Source: Xanthomarina gelatinilytica
Lineage (GTDB): Bacteria > Bacteroidota > Bacteroidia > Flavobacteriales > Flavobacteriaceae
Assembly: GCF_000348685.1 (NCBI RefSeq)
Contig: NZ_ANLA01000003.1
Location: 1 to 64,000, forward strand
DNA length: 64,000 nt
Direction of reading: 5' to 3'
Numbering within the stretch: position 1 is the first letter of the stretch; each line of letters begins with the position of its first letter. The position numbers and the translations under genes were made by a program. The notes below the pieces were generated by a model. The model ran no database searches, was not told where the DNA came from, and saw nothing but the letters and a program-made list of their open reading frames with translations. Of the stretch, positions 9,917-17,969 are shown piece by piece.

Positions 9917-10001
9917 TTTGACATGAATTCATATTTGGTTTTTAATAGTTATCAAATATAACACCTTGAAACTTTTAACTTTTAACTTTTTACCGAAAAC
10001 T

Positions 10002-11315
10002 TTAATCCTCAAGAACCTCACGCATAGCTTTAGCCTTAATCAAGCATTCTTCATATTCTTTTAAGGGGTTGCTTTTTGCAGTAATGGCACTTCCTACAGA
10101 AAATGACACATATTGTTGGCTGTGATTGTATAAGATACTTCTAATAACCACGTTGAAATCGAAATTGCTGTCTGGAGTAAAATAACCCACTGCTCCAGAA
10201 TACACACCACGTTTGGTTTCTTCCAAGGTCTCTATAATTTTCATGGCCGAAATTTTAGGTGCTCCTGTCATGCTTCCCATAGGAAATGTAGACTCCAAAA
10301 CATGGACTGGATGCTCTGTTTCCTCTATTTCAGAAGATATTGTTGAAATCATTTGATGCACTTGTGGAAAGGTATAAACCTGACATAACTCTACCACTTT
10401 AACTGTTCCTTTTTTTGCTGTTTTGGATAGATCGTTGCGAACCAAATCCACAATCATGATGTTTTCGCTGCGTTCTTTTTCGTCTATGGCCAATTGTTCT
10501 TTAAGGTGTTTGTCTTCCACACTATCTTTGGAACGTTTGGCAGTTCCTTTTATGGGTTGCGAAATGATCTTAGTTCCGGTTTTTTTTAAATAACGTTCTG
10601 GTGAAGCCGATAACAAATACTTGTCGTTAAGTTTTATAAAAGTGGCAAAAGGAGGTTTGGAAATGCTATTGAGTTTCCGATAGGTTTCCAAAGGGTTTAT
10701 CTGAGTGTTTTCTATGTAAAACTCCTGACAAAAATTGGCTTCGTATATATCACCACGATAGATGTGTTCCAACATGGTGTTCACTTTTGACAGATAATCG
10801 GTTTTTGAGATTCTGGGTTTTATTACTATTTCATTCAAAAAATTGCTCCGTTCTTCGTCACTCTCTGCCGACAAGACAGGCTCGCAATGACAGATGTTAT
10901 TCAAATCATTATCCATTTCATCTGCAACCACATTTAAGTAGTGCATTTCAACCGTATCTCCTTTAAATAAAAAAAGTTTTTTAGGTTGGAAAAAATAGAG
11001 TTCCGGAAAATGCAAGCCATCAAAATTTTCGGATTTCAAATCTTCTATGGCATTTTTCAAATCGTAGGATAAATAGCCAAAAATCCAATCTTTTGTATGG
11101 GTTTGGTACTCCTTTAACTTCAAAAAAGCCTCCTGGAAATCTGTTTGGATACAGGTCATGGCGTCTACAGCCAACACTGCATCAAAGCTTGAATAGGCTT
11201 CATGATAATCGTTGGAATCCATCCAAACGGCCTCATGATATGGCTGACTCCAAGTCAATAACTGACTTTTAAAAGTATCTATGCATTTTGGTTTATGTAA
11301 GTATGCTGTTCTCAA
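10002..11315 (-). CDS. pabB: Aminodeoxychorismate synthase component I
   Basis: This 437-residue chorismate-binding enzyme makes 4-amino-4-deoxychorismate for folate synthesis. Visible motifs are SASPERYL (236-243), PIKGTAKR (254-261), RSENIMIVDLVRNDL and GSMTGAPK (347-354). PIKGT with the catalytic Lys favours PabB over TrpE. The start is TTG at 11315, since no suitable ATG precedes the conserved N-terminus. Residues 142-159 (from CHCEPVLSAE to SNF) are encoded by a dispersed repeat inserted in frame between the N-terminal and chorismate-binding domains, a loop position that may be tolerated. The PabA amidotransferase partner is not in this window. Anthranilate synthase is the main alternative assignment. 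Confidence 0.9.
   Translation of the reverse strand: MRTAYLHKPKCIDTFKSQLLTWSQPYHEAVWMDSNDYHEAYSSFDAVLAVDAMTCIQTDFQEAFLKLKEYQTHTKDWIFGYLSYDLKNAIEDLKSENFDGLHFPELYFFQPKKLFLFKGDTVEMHYLNVVADEMDNDLNNICHCEPVLSAESDEERSNFLNEIVIKPRISKTDYLSKVNTMLEHIYRGDIYEANFCQEFYIENTQINPLETYRKLNSISKPPFATFIKLNDKYLLSASPERYLKKTGTKIISQPIKGTAKRSKDSVEDKHLKEQLAIDEKERSENIMIVDLVRNDLSKTAKKGTVKVVELCQVYTFPQVHQMISTISSEIEETEHPVHVLESTFPMGSMTGAPKISAMKIIETLEETKRGVYSGAVGYFTPDSNFDFNVVIRSILYNHSQQYVSFSVGSAITAKSNPLKEYEECLIKAKAMREVLED
10841..10892. repeat. Dispersed repeat element inserted in pabB
   Basis: On the minus strand it reads TGTCATTGCGAGCC, then CTGTC...GGCAG arms, then GACGAAGAACGGAGCAATT. This resembles the TCATTGCGAGGAACGAAGCAAT family of dispersed repeats that I recall in Bacteroidota. 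It is translated as CHCEPVLSAESDEERSNF within PabB. Boundaries are approximate. Confidence 0.65.
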
Positions 11316-11622
11316 TATTACAAATTACCGAAAATTAAAATAGATTTGGAAGTTGAAGACCTTTAAGTTTATAAAAAAAATTAGCTACGATTTCACAAAT
11401 GTTTTCTTGATTTATTCCACAGTAATGTCTCGCTTACTAACAACAACGTTCAACCGTCTTTTCGCACTCGAGTGAGGCAAACCATATTGGTGTATTTCCT
11501 CGAAATTCGGGACAAGCTGTGGCAAAACAGGTAGCATAATTCTTCAAATAACTAATTATAAGATTCTTGCTTTCGCAGGAATGTAGAATCCTTTTAAAAA
11601 ATCTATCTTTGCAGCAGATAAA
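11316..11622. other. Intergenic region with repeat remnants
   Basis: This 307-nt gap separates divergent pabB and the helicase. The stretch 11561-11590 (AGATTCTTGCTTTCGCAGGA and the following ATGTAGAATC) resembles a dispersed repeat of the GATTCCTGCTTTCGCAGGAATG type and contains a GATTCT/AGAATC inverted repeat. The segment around 11490-11530 (TCGAAATTCGGGACAAGCTG) also looks repeat-like. No credible gene was seen. Confidence 0.45.
11604..11611 (+). promoter_or_regulatory. Bacteroidota -7 box upstream of the helicase
   Basis: TATCTTTG matches the TAnnTTTG -7 consensus. The ATG at 11623 lies only 11 nt beyond it, implying a very short 5' leader or use of the ATG at 11629. No clear -33 TTTG is present. 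Confidence 0.45.
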
Positions 11623-12984
11623 ATGAACATGAGTACATTTCAAGATTTAAATTTAAACACACCTTTATTCAACGCCTTAGACGATTTAGGCTTTACACAA
11701 CCAACTCCAATCCAGGAACAAGCCTTTAATGTGGTGGCTTCTGGAAAAGACGTGGTGGGAATAGCGCAAACAGGAACAGGTAAAACCTTTGCGTATATGC
11801 TACCTATTCTTAAAAACCTAAAATTTTCCAAACAGGACAACCCAAGGATTTTGGTTTTGGTGCCTACACGTGAATTGGTTGTGCAAGTGGTTGAAGAAAT
11901 TGAAAAACTGGCCAAATACATCAATGTTCGTGTGCTGGGAGTTTATGGTGGCGTAAACATCAACACCCAAAAAATGGCTGTGGCTCAGGGTTTGGATATT
12001 ATTGTGGCTACTCCTGGACGTTTGTACGATCTGGCAGTGAGTCGAGTGCTTCAGCTTAAGTCCATACAAAAAGTAGTCATTGACGAAGTGGATGTAATGT
12101 TGGATCTTGGGTTTAGACATCAGTTGATGAATATTTTTGATATCCTGCCTGAACGAAGACAAAACATCATGTTTTCTGCCACGATGACTCAAGATGTCGA
12201 TGAGCTGATAACCGATTTTTTTATTGCTCCAGAACGTGTGTCCATTGCGGTTTCCGGAACACCATTGGAAAATATTTCGCAAAGCAAATACAGGGTTCCT
12301 AACTTTTATACCAAGTTGAACCTACTCAAGCATTTATTAAACGATACCGAAACCTTTAATAAGGTTTTGATTTTTGTTGCCAATAAAAAAATGGCAGACA
12401 GACTGTTTGAAGCCCTAGACGAAACATTTCATGACGAATTATGCGTTATCCATTCCAACAAAACACAAAATTACAGATTGCGAAGCATTGAGCAATTTAG
12501 AGAAGGTTTTAACAGGATTTTAGTGGCTACAGATGTTATGGCTCGTGGTTTGGATATTGATAATGTATCACATGTGATTAATTTTGACACTCCCGATTTT
12601 CCTGAAAATTACATGCACAGAATTGGTAGAACTGGTCGTGCTGAACGCGAAGGTCAGGCTCTTATTTTTTCCACTGAAAAAGAACAGGAAGCTCTATCAA
12701 ACATTGAAACCTTGATGCAAATGGAGATTCCCTTAAAGGAAATTCCAGAAACAGTAAGCATCTCTACCGAACTTATTGAGGATGAACGCGAGGTTATAAA
12801 AGAGCGTAACAACCCCTTAAGACGTAAAAAAGACGAAGAGGTTGGACCTGCCTTTCATGAGAAAAAGGACAAAAACAAAAAGGAAAACCTTGGTGGTTCC
12901 TATAAGTTCAAGATTGCCAAAAAGTATAAAAAGCCTAAAACCCGTGGAGACAAGAACTATAATAAACGTAATAAGAAAAAGTAA
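11623..12984 (+). CDS. DEAD-box-family ATP-dependent RNA helicase (DEVD variant)
   Basis: The 453-residue protein has the complete superfamily 2 core. The Q motif is FTQPTPIQ (24-31), motif I AQTGTGKT (48-55), motif Ia PTREL (81-85), motif Ib TPGR (130-133), motif II DEVD (154-157), motif III SAT (185-187), ARGLD and HRIGRTGRA. Motif II reads DEVD rather than the usual DEAD; the acidic residues needed for Mg-ATP are kept. The C-terminal 70 residues are strongly basic (many KK/KN pairs), probably an RNA-binding tail. Such proteins remodel RNA in ribosome assembly or decay. Translation may start at ATG 11623 or 11629. It is monocistronic, with its own promoter box and terminator. Confidence 0.92.
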   Translation: MNMSTFQDLNLNTPLFNALDDLGFTQPTPIQEQAFNVVASGKDVVGIAQTGTGKTFAYMLPILKNLKFSKQDNPRILVLVPTRELVVQVVEEIEKLAKYINVRVLGVYGGVNINTQKMAVAQGLDIIVATPGRLYDLAVSRVLQLKSIQKVVIDEVDVMLDLGFRHQLMNIFDILPERRQNIMFSATMTQDVDELITDFFIAPERVSIAVSGTPLENISQSKYRVPNFYTKLNLLKHLLNDTETFNKVLIFVANKKMADRLFEALDETFHDELCVIHSNKTQNYRLRSIEQFREGFNRILVATDVMARGLDIDNVSHVINFDTPDFPENYMHRIGRTGRAEREGQALIFSTEKEQEALSNIETLMQMEIPLKEIPETVSISTELIEDEREVIKERNNPLRRKKDEEVGPAFHEKKDKNKKENLGGSYKFKIAKKYKKPKTRGDKNYNKRNKKK

Positions 12985-13004
12985 GTTTAATTACCATTAT
13001 AACC

Positions 13005-13038
13005 AAAAATCCCTTTTCATTTCTGATAAGGGATTTTT
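13005..13038 (+). terminator. Intrinsic terminator of the helicase gene
   Basis: AAAAATCCCTT and AAGGGATTTTT form an 11-bp stem with a 12-nt loop, starting 20 nt after the helicase stop. A/T tracts on both sides mean it could also serve the convergent arsM. Confidence 0.8.
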
Positions 13039-13089
13039 ATGATATAGAGTCCTAACATTTTCTTGCAAACAAGCTGTTACACCTGTTAA

Positions 13090-13977
13090 TTAACAGCAGC
13101 CACTTGTTGGTTCGCAACAATCTGAATCTTGAATTTCAGAAAGTTTCAGTTTTGGCTTCTCTTGCCTTACTCCTTCTTTTTCAGCATATACAGTGATGCT
13201 ATAAATGCCTGTGGCACCTTTATTGAAAGACTGTATGTCATCTTGTGACAGATATTTACTCAAAATATCGTCTGGAATACTAATGGTTTTTTCTTTTTGG
13301 ATCTTGATATTTTGAAAACCTCTATCTTCAATCAACTTTAAATAGTCCCCTTTTTGAATGGCTCCTGCCACACAGCCAGCATACATTTCGGCATCCTGTT
13401 TTAAGGCGTCGGGCAAGTCTCCTACCAAAACAATATCTGAGATACTGAAATGACCTCCAGGTTTTAAAACCCGATGGATTTCTGAAATAACCTTTTCTTT
13501 ATTTGGAACCAGATTCAACACGCAATTGCTCACAATCACATCAGCAACAGCGTCGTTTACTGGCATGGCATCAATATCACCTTCCCGAAACTCAACATTG
13601 TTAAACCCTAGTTTCTCGGCATTGCTTCGTGCTTTTTGAATCATGATGGGTGTAAAATCTATTCCAATAACCTTTCCTTCGCTTCCTGTTTCATGTCTGG
13701 CAACAAAACAGTCGTTTCCTGCTCCAGAGCCTAAGTCAATGACTGTGTCTCCTTTTTGTATGTGTGCAAACTTTGTTGGTAAGCCACAACCTAAGCCTAA
13801 ATCGGCATCTTCAATATATCCTGAAGTTTCCGAATAATCGTCCATCATGATATTATAGACTTTGTTTGATGGTGTTGTGGCACCACAACAAGACGAAGCA
13901 TTTTCTACCTTACCTTGTTCTGCTATGGTTGTGTAACGTTGTTTTACAATATCCTTTAGTTCTTGTTCTTTTTTCAT
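13090..13977 (-). CDS. arsM: Arsenite S-adenosylmethionine methyltransferase
   Basis: The 295-residue protein is a class I SAM methyltransferase of the ArsM type, which methylates As(III) to less retained or volatile species. SAM motif I is DLGSGAGND (81-89), followed by GIDFTPIMIQKA and FREGDIDAMPV. Cysteines at 30-31, 64 (GLGCGLP) and 90, in SNCVLNLVP (about 152) and in AGCVAGAI (about 202) fit the arsenic-binding cysteines of the family. The C-terminus ends in two further CC pairs (DCCEPTSGCC), which may bind thiophilic metals. No arsR or ars transporter gene is adjacent. It converges on the helicase terminator. Confidence 0.9.
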   Translation of the reverse strand: MKKEQELKDIVKQRYTTIAEQGKVENASSCCGATTPSNKVYNIMMDDYSETSGYIEDADLGLGCGLPTKFAHIQKGDTVIDLGSGAGNDCFVARHETGSEGKVIGIDFTPIMIQKARSNAEKLGFNNVEFREGDIDAMPVNDAVADVIVSNCVLNLVPNKEKVISEIHRVLKPGGHFSISDIVLVGDLPDALKQDAEMYAGCVAGAIQKGDYLKLIEDRGFQNIKIQKEKTISIPDDILSKYLSQDDIQSFNKGATGIYSITVYAEKEGVRQEKPKLKLSEIQDSDCCEPTSGCC

Positions 13978-14345
13978 TTGTGTGGTTTTATGGTGAAAAA
14001 AATCTTTATTAATTACTTTATTGCAATATTACGATTAAACATGGAATTTGAAAAATATATTGATAAAAAAATCCCTCTTCATTGCTGAAAAGGGATTGGA
14101 ATAACCTTGTTATATCAAAACCTTCCTAACAATAACTTATACCATACATAAGTTTAGTCTTGATTGTCACGCAATTATTCAGTATTATTTATAAGCTAAT
14201 CAATAAATAATAACTAATATCTTTAATTTTTATTACTTGACCAAAGAATAAAGTTATTCTCTTATAAACAAATGTTCTGACAGAATACAAAAAACGAGCC
14301 AAAAATAACCCGTTTACGATATCTCAAGCATGTATGTCTATATTT
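13978..14345. other. Intergenic region upstream of arsM
   Basis: This 368-nt, very AT-rich gap lies between two minus-strand genes. It holds the hairpin at 14070-14097 and, at 14024-14031 on the minus strand, TAATATTG, a 7/8 match to the TAnnTTTG box that could drive arsM. No ArsR-type operator and no small ORF was recognised. Confidence 0.4.
14070..14097 (-). terminator. Hairpin terminator downstream of the esterase gene
   Basis: AATCCCT and AGGGATT form a short stem. On the minus strand a run of T follows. It lies about 250 nt beyond the esterase stop and resembles the helicase terminator in sequence. Confidence 0.5.
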
Positions 14346-15599
14346 TTAATTTATTTTTAACTTTTGCATGCGCTCTTTATAATAGGTGTTCCCACTTAAT
14401 TGATACGCTAAAGCTAGCATTTGCAATGCTTTTTTTTTATTGTTTGTGGCAAGATAATAATCTGCCATGGAATCATAGGCATTGGCGCTTTTAGGATAAT
14501 ATTTAATGGCTAGCTCAAAATACAATTTAGATTTATCTAATTGATGCATATCTATATTCATATAACCTAAACCATTCAATAAGTCTTCTGGAAAAGGTGG
14601 AACTGAATATCCGAAGTGGTTTTCAAGTTTATTGGCACGAAATTCAATCATGTTTTTTAATTCGTCCTTTGGGGTATCAGGAGCATTAAATTTATCTGTG
14701 TTTTCCATCTGAAACCATGTAAAGAGAGATATCATTCCATCTTTTATGGATGGTTGTGGAATGGTTCCATGCAAATCGTTTGGATAAAACTGCCATTTAA
14801 AAGACAGATTGTTTTCAGGGCTTTCTTCTATAATTCTTGAAAGCATGATATTGGAACGCGCAAATAAGGTATAATCGCTGGTATCTTCCATGACATTATC
14901 AATAGTAACTTCTTGATTTTGCATGTGCAATTGGCCACTTAACGATACATACAAAGCTTTTCCTTCAAAACTTTTTTCCTTAAAAACCTTTTCGGCCTGT
15001 TTTAAAACCATTTGGTCATCCCAATCCAGACTTGGATCGATACTCACATAGTTTGCAAACAATTCCGGTTTGTTGATTAAAGTAAAAATTGTAAATAAGC
15101 CTCCATAGGAATGCCCTATCAAGGTTCTGTAATTGGTAACAGGATAGTGTTGTTCCACATAAGGAATCAGTTCGGTTTCAATAAACTTCAGAAAGTTTAC
15201 GGCTTCACCATTCTCTTCATAAAAAGGCATGCCATATTTGGTGGTGATTTTTGAAGGTGTTAAATCCCTTGTTCTGTTTTCTGAGTTCGAAATACCCACG
15301 ATAACCATTTCTGGCATGAAACCACCACTGTAATAATCATGAGTATTGACTAGAGTTGGCATGAGCACATCGCCATCTAATATAAATATAACTGGATATT
15401 TTTCTTGTGAATCTGATTTATAGCTGTCTGGAAGCTGAATATAAATATCTCTATTTTCATTAAGAATTTTAGAATATATACTATCCTTTTTCCCTATTTG
15501 ATATAGGTATTCTGTTTGTGCTCTGGATTGTTGAAAAACCAAACTTATCACAACCAACATTAGCTTACCAATATTCAAGCTGTTTGGTTTAGTTTTCAT
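14346..15599 (-). CDS. Exported esterase-D-like alpha/beta hydrolase with TPR-like tail
   Basis: The 417-residue protein starts with a signal peptide (about residues 1-27, ending SRAQ). A putative-esterase domain of the esterase D/enterochelin esterase type follows (about 35-300), with the nucleophile elbow GHSYGG near 163-168, an Asp region DPSLDWDD and His in NDLHGTIP. The last 80 residues (YMNIDMHQLDKSKLYFELA, then SANAYDSMADYYLATNNKKKA) look like two TPR-type helical repeats. It is probably periplasmic. The substrate is unknown; relatives hydrolyse carboxylesters or siderophores, but no iron-uptake gene is next to it. Its start overlaps by 11 nt the stop of the upstream MotA/ExbB-like gene. 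Confidence 0.85.
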   Translation of the reverse strand: MKTKPNSLNIGKLMLVVISLVFQQSRAQTEYLYQIGKKDSIYSKILNENRDIYIQLPDSYKSDSQEKYPVIFILDGDVLMPTLVNTHDYYSGGFMPEMVIVGISNSENRTRDLTPSKITTKYGMPFYEENGEAVNFLKFIETELIPYVEQHYPVTNYRTLIGHSYGGLFTIFTLINKPELFANYVSIDPSLDWDDQMVLKQAEKVFKEKSFEGKALYVSLSGQLHMQNQEVTIDNVMEDTSDYTLFARSNIMLSRIIEESPENNLSFKWQFYPNDLHGTIPQPSIKDGMISLFTWFQMENTDKFNAPDTPKDELKNMIEFRANKLENHFGYSVPPFPEDLLNGLGYMNIDMHQLDKSKLYFELAIKYYPKSANAYDSMADYYLATNNKKKALQMLALAYQLSGNTYYKERMQKLKIN

Positions 15600-16005
15600 G
15601 AGATTGAGTTTTTTGCATGCTTCTTAAAATAACAATGCCAAGTCTTGCTACAAGAAAAGTAAACAAGCCAAAGGTAGCTGTTAATAAAGATACTTTCAGG
15701 CCTCCAGCAAAAATTGAAGGATCGGCATTTCCCATGGCTTCAATTGAATCGAAGGCTGTTATCAACCCCAATACAGAAGCAAAGAAACCTAAAACCAAAC
15801 CCAAGAGGCTAATATCTGCAGCCAGTTGCAGCATTTTTTTGGAGGTTATTGGGTCTTTCAGCTTTAAAAACCCTTTCACAATAAAAAATATGGCCAAAAG
15901 CAAACAAATTAAAATAAGGAACATGAAAAAGCCTCCTTCATTAAACCTATCTGTTAAGGGATTTGCTGCAATAACTACTTGTGGAACTAATACATAAAGT
16001 TTCAT
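15589..16005 (-). CDS. MotA/TolQ/ExbB-like small membrane protein
   Basis: The 138-residue product has three hydrophobic segments (about 25-45, 65-90 and 105-130). The segment ISLLGLVLGFFASVLGLITAF, followed by LKVSLLTATFGLF, resembles the two core helices of MotA/TolQ/ExbB proton channels. It is shorter than ExbB or TolQ (usually over 200 residues) and no ExbD/TolR partner lies next to it. Translation is probably coupled to the downstream esterase through an 11-nt overlap. Function unknown; assignment to the channel superfamily rests on helix pattern only. Confidence 0.75.
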   Translation of the reverse strand: MKLYVLVPQVVIAANPLTDRFNEGGFFMFLILICLLLAIFFIVKGFLKLKDPITSKKMLQLAADISLLGLVLGFFASVLGLITAFDSIEAMGNADPSIFAGGLKVSLLTATFGLFTFLVARLGIVILRSMQKTQSHEN

Positions 16006-16191
16006 AATAAATGTTTATAGATTAACATACAGCAAACTTAAAGCGCTTCTTCAAGATATAAATTAAAATGCGACGAACTACCATATTAGTTAAGGAAATG
16101 ACATTTGGTTGAAAGCCTTGTTAATTCCGTTATTCGTCTACAAAATATAAAAAGGCTGAAAAAATATGGTATTATTGTAAGATATTTTGAG

Positions 16192-17247
16192 ATGATGTTC
16201 TGTAAAAAAATCCTTTTAAAAATATTGTTTCGGATGATATTGCATCTGGTTTTTTGGTGTGCAGTGCTGCTATTTTTTACTTATTTTTTTGGAGCTGGAA
16301 GTAAAGATTTTCATGATACCTTTTTGTTTTCACTGTTTATAATGCCCATTACGATGGCTACCACTTATGTATCCATTTACAAGTTAATTCCTGACTATTT
16401 GGTCACGAAACGCTATGGTCTTTTTATTTTATATAGTATATATACCTTAATTGTTTCGGGGTATTTGATCATGGTTTCCATATTTTTTAGTTTGATTTAC
16501 CTGGCCAATTTTGAATATACCCAAATGAATCCCATTACCAGAAACATCTTATTGGTGACTTCTGGCGTGTATTTAATAGTGGTAGTAGTGAGTGCTTTTA
16601 AACTGTTGAAGTTGAACTTAATCCAAGCCGAAAACACTAAAAAACTGGAGACCAAAATACTGGAAACCCAATTAAAACTAAAGGAACAGGAGCTGAACTA
16701 TCTTAAAATGCAGATTCACCCACATTTCCTGTTTAACACCTTGAATACCATGTATGGCTTTGCTCTAAAAAAAGCCGATGAAACACCAGAAATGATCCTG
16801 AAACTTTCCAATCTCTTGGATTATCTATTATATCAAGTGGATAAACCTTTAGTCTTGCTAATAGATGAGATCAATCATATCAAAGATTATATTGAGTTGG
16901 AAAAGTTGCGTTTTAACAAGCGATTGGATGTAAGCTTTAACACTTATAACATTCCAGAAAACATTAGCATTGCACCTATGCTCCTTCTGCCGTTTATAGA
17001 AAACAGCTTTAAGCATGGACACTTAAACAATGGCGTTTTAACTATTAAAATTGTATTATCTTGTACCAAGGAACAAGTGTTTTTTTCCATAGAAAACAGT
17101 AATTCCAACAACAACCAAAGCAGAAAAGGCATTGGATTGGAAAACATACAAAAACGACTGGATTTACTATATAAAGGCAAATACGATTTGCAAATAGAAA
17201 ACTCCAACAATCTATTTAAAGTGCAATTAAAATTAAATCCCAGTTAA
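16192..17247 (+). CDS. LytS/YehU-type sensor histidine kinase
   Basis: The membrane sensor kinase has four N-terminal hydrophobic segments (about residues 5-155 from this start), a short coiled coil (TKILETQLKLKEQELNYLK), then the His_kinase domain with HPHFLFNTLNT (phospho-acceptor His within 176-182). PMLLLPFIENSFKHG is the ATP-binding N box and GIGLENIQKRL the G box. The frame is open from a TTG at 16105, but ATG 16192 places the first helix close to the N-terminus as is usual in the family, so I choose it. The last codon is directly followed by the TTG start of the LytTR regulator. The signal is unknown. Confidence 0.9.
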   Translation: MMFCKKILLKILFRMILHLVFWCAVLLFFTYFFGAGSKDFHDTFLFSLFIMPITMATTYVSIYKLIPDYLVTKRYGLFILYSIYTLIVSGYLIMVSIFFSLIYLANFEYTQMNPITRNILLVTSGVYLIVVVVSAFKLLKLNLIQAENTKKLETKILETQLKLKEQELNYLKMQIHPHFLFNTLNTMYGFALKKADETPEMILKLSNLLDYLLYQVDKPLVLLIDEINHIKDYIELEKLRFNKRLDVSFNTYNIPENISIAPMLLLPFIENSFKHGHLNNGVLTIKIVLSCTKEQVFFSIENSNSNNNQSRKGIGLENIQKRLDLLYKGKYDLQIENSNNLFKVQLKLNPS

Positions 17248-17964
17248 TTGAGTGAGCCAAAACACATATCCTGTTTGATAGTGGATGATGAAGCCATGGC
17301 TAGGGACATTATTGCCACTCATCTCTCCAAAATAAGCAATATAAAGGTGGTAGCGAGTTGCAGTCACGCCATGGAAGCCTTTCAAGTAATTAGCAGCAAC
17401 ACTATCGATTTGGTATTTTTGGACATCAACATGCCGGAAATTTCTGGAATCTCTTTTGCAAAATCCATCAATAAAGACATAAAAATAATCTTTACCACAG
17501 CCTATCGTGATTATGCTGTGGAAGGCTTTGAACTACAAGCTGTAGATTATTTATTAAAACCCATTTCGTTTGAACGTTTACTAAAAGCCATAAACACCTA
17601 TTTTGAAGTATATAGCAACCTTAAAAATCAAGACCCTTTAGAATCGGAAAGCAATCCCTTTATGTTTGTACGTGCAGACAGACGCATGATTAAAGTGGAC
17701 TTTGATACCATTATTTACATAGAAAGTTATAGTGATTATATTAAAATACATTTGGCTAACCAAACCATTGTTACCAGGGAAACCATAAGTGCCATTGAAG
17801 CCAAATTACCTAGTAAACAATTTATTAGAATCCACAGATCGTTTATTATAGCCTTGGCACACATTTCTTCCTTTACCAACGAACATGTTGTTATAAAAGG
17901 GCAAGCCTTAACCATTAGCCGAAGCTATAAAAAGGAGGTTTTGGAAAAGTTGTCCAACTTTTAG
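17248..17964 (+). CDS. LytTR-family response regulator
   Basis: The 238-residue protein has a receiver domain (residues 8-125) with acidic pocket DDE (13-15), phospho-acceptor Asp59 in VFLDINMPE, Thr/Ala switch FTTAYR and KP. A LytTR DNA-binding domain follows (about 140-235), with FVRADRRMIKV, YIESYSDYIKIH and FIRIHRSFIIAL. The TTG start at 17248 is required because the next in-frame Met would remove part of the first beta strand. It abuts the histidine kinase stop with no spacer, so the pair is translationally coupled. LytTR regulators bind direct repeats in promoter DNA; target genes are unknown. Confidence 0.92.
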   Translation: MSEPKHISCLIVDDEAMARDIIATHLSKISNIKVVASCSHAMEAFQVISSNTIDLVFLDINMPEISGISFAKSINKDIKIIFTTAYRDYAVEGFELQAVDYLLKPISFERLLKAINTYFEVYSNLKNQDPLESESNPFMFVRADRRMIKVDFDTIIYIESYSDYIKIHLANQTIVTRETISAIEAKLPSKQFIRIHRSFIIALAHISSFTNEHVVIKGQALTISRSYKKEVLEKLSNF

Positions 17965-17969
17965 TGAAC

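Noticed and set aside
11437-11643. 68-residue minus-strand ORF between pabB and the helicase.
   Set aside because: It runs through repeat-like DNA, overlaps the helicase promoter and start, and its Cys-rich product resembles translated repeat sequence.
14281-14320. AAACG...CGTTT hairpin just downstream of the esterase gene as its terminator.
   Set aside because: The stem is only 5 bp with a mismatch and has no T-run; the hairpin at 14070-14097 is better.
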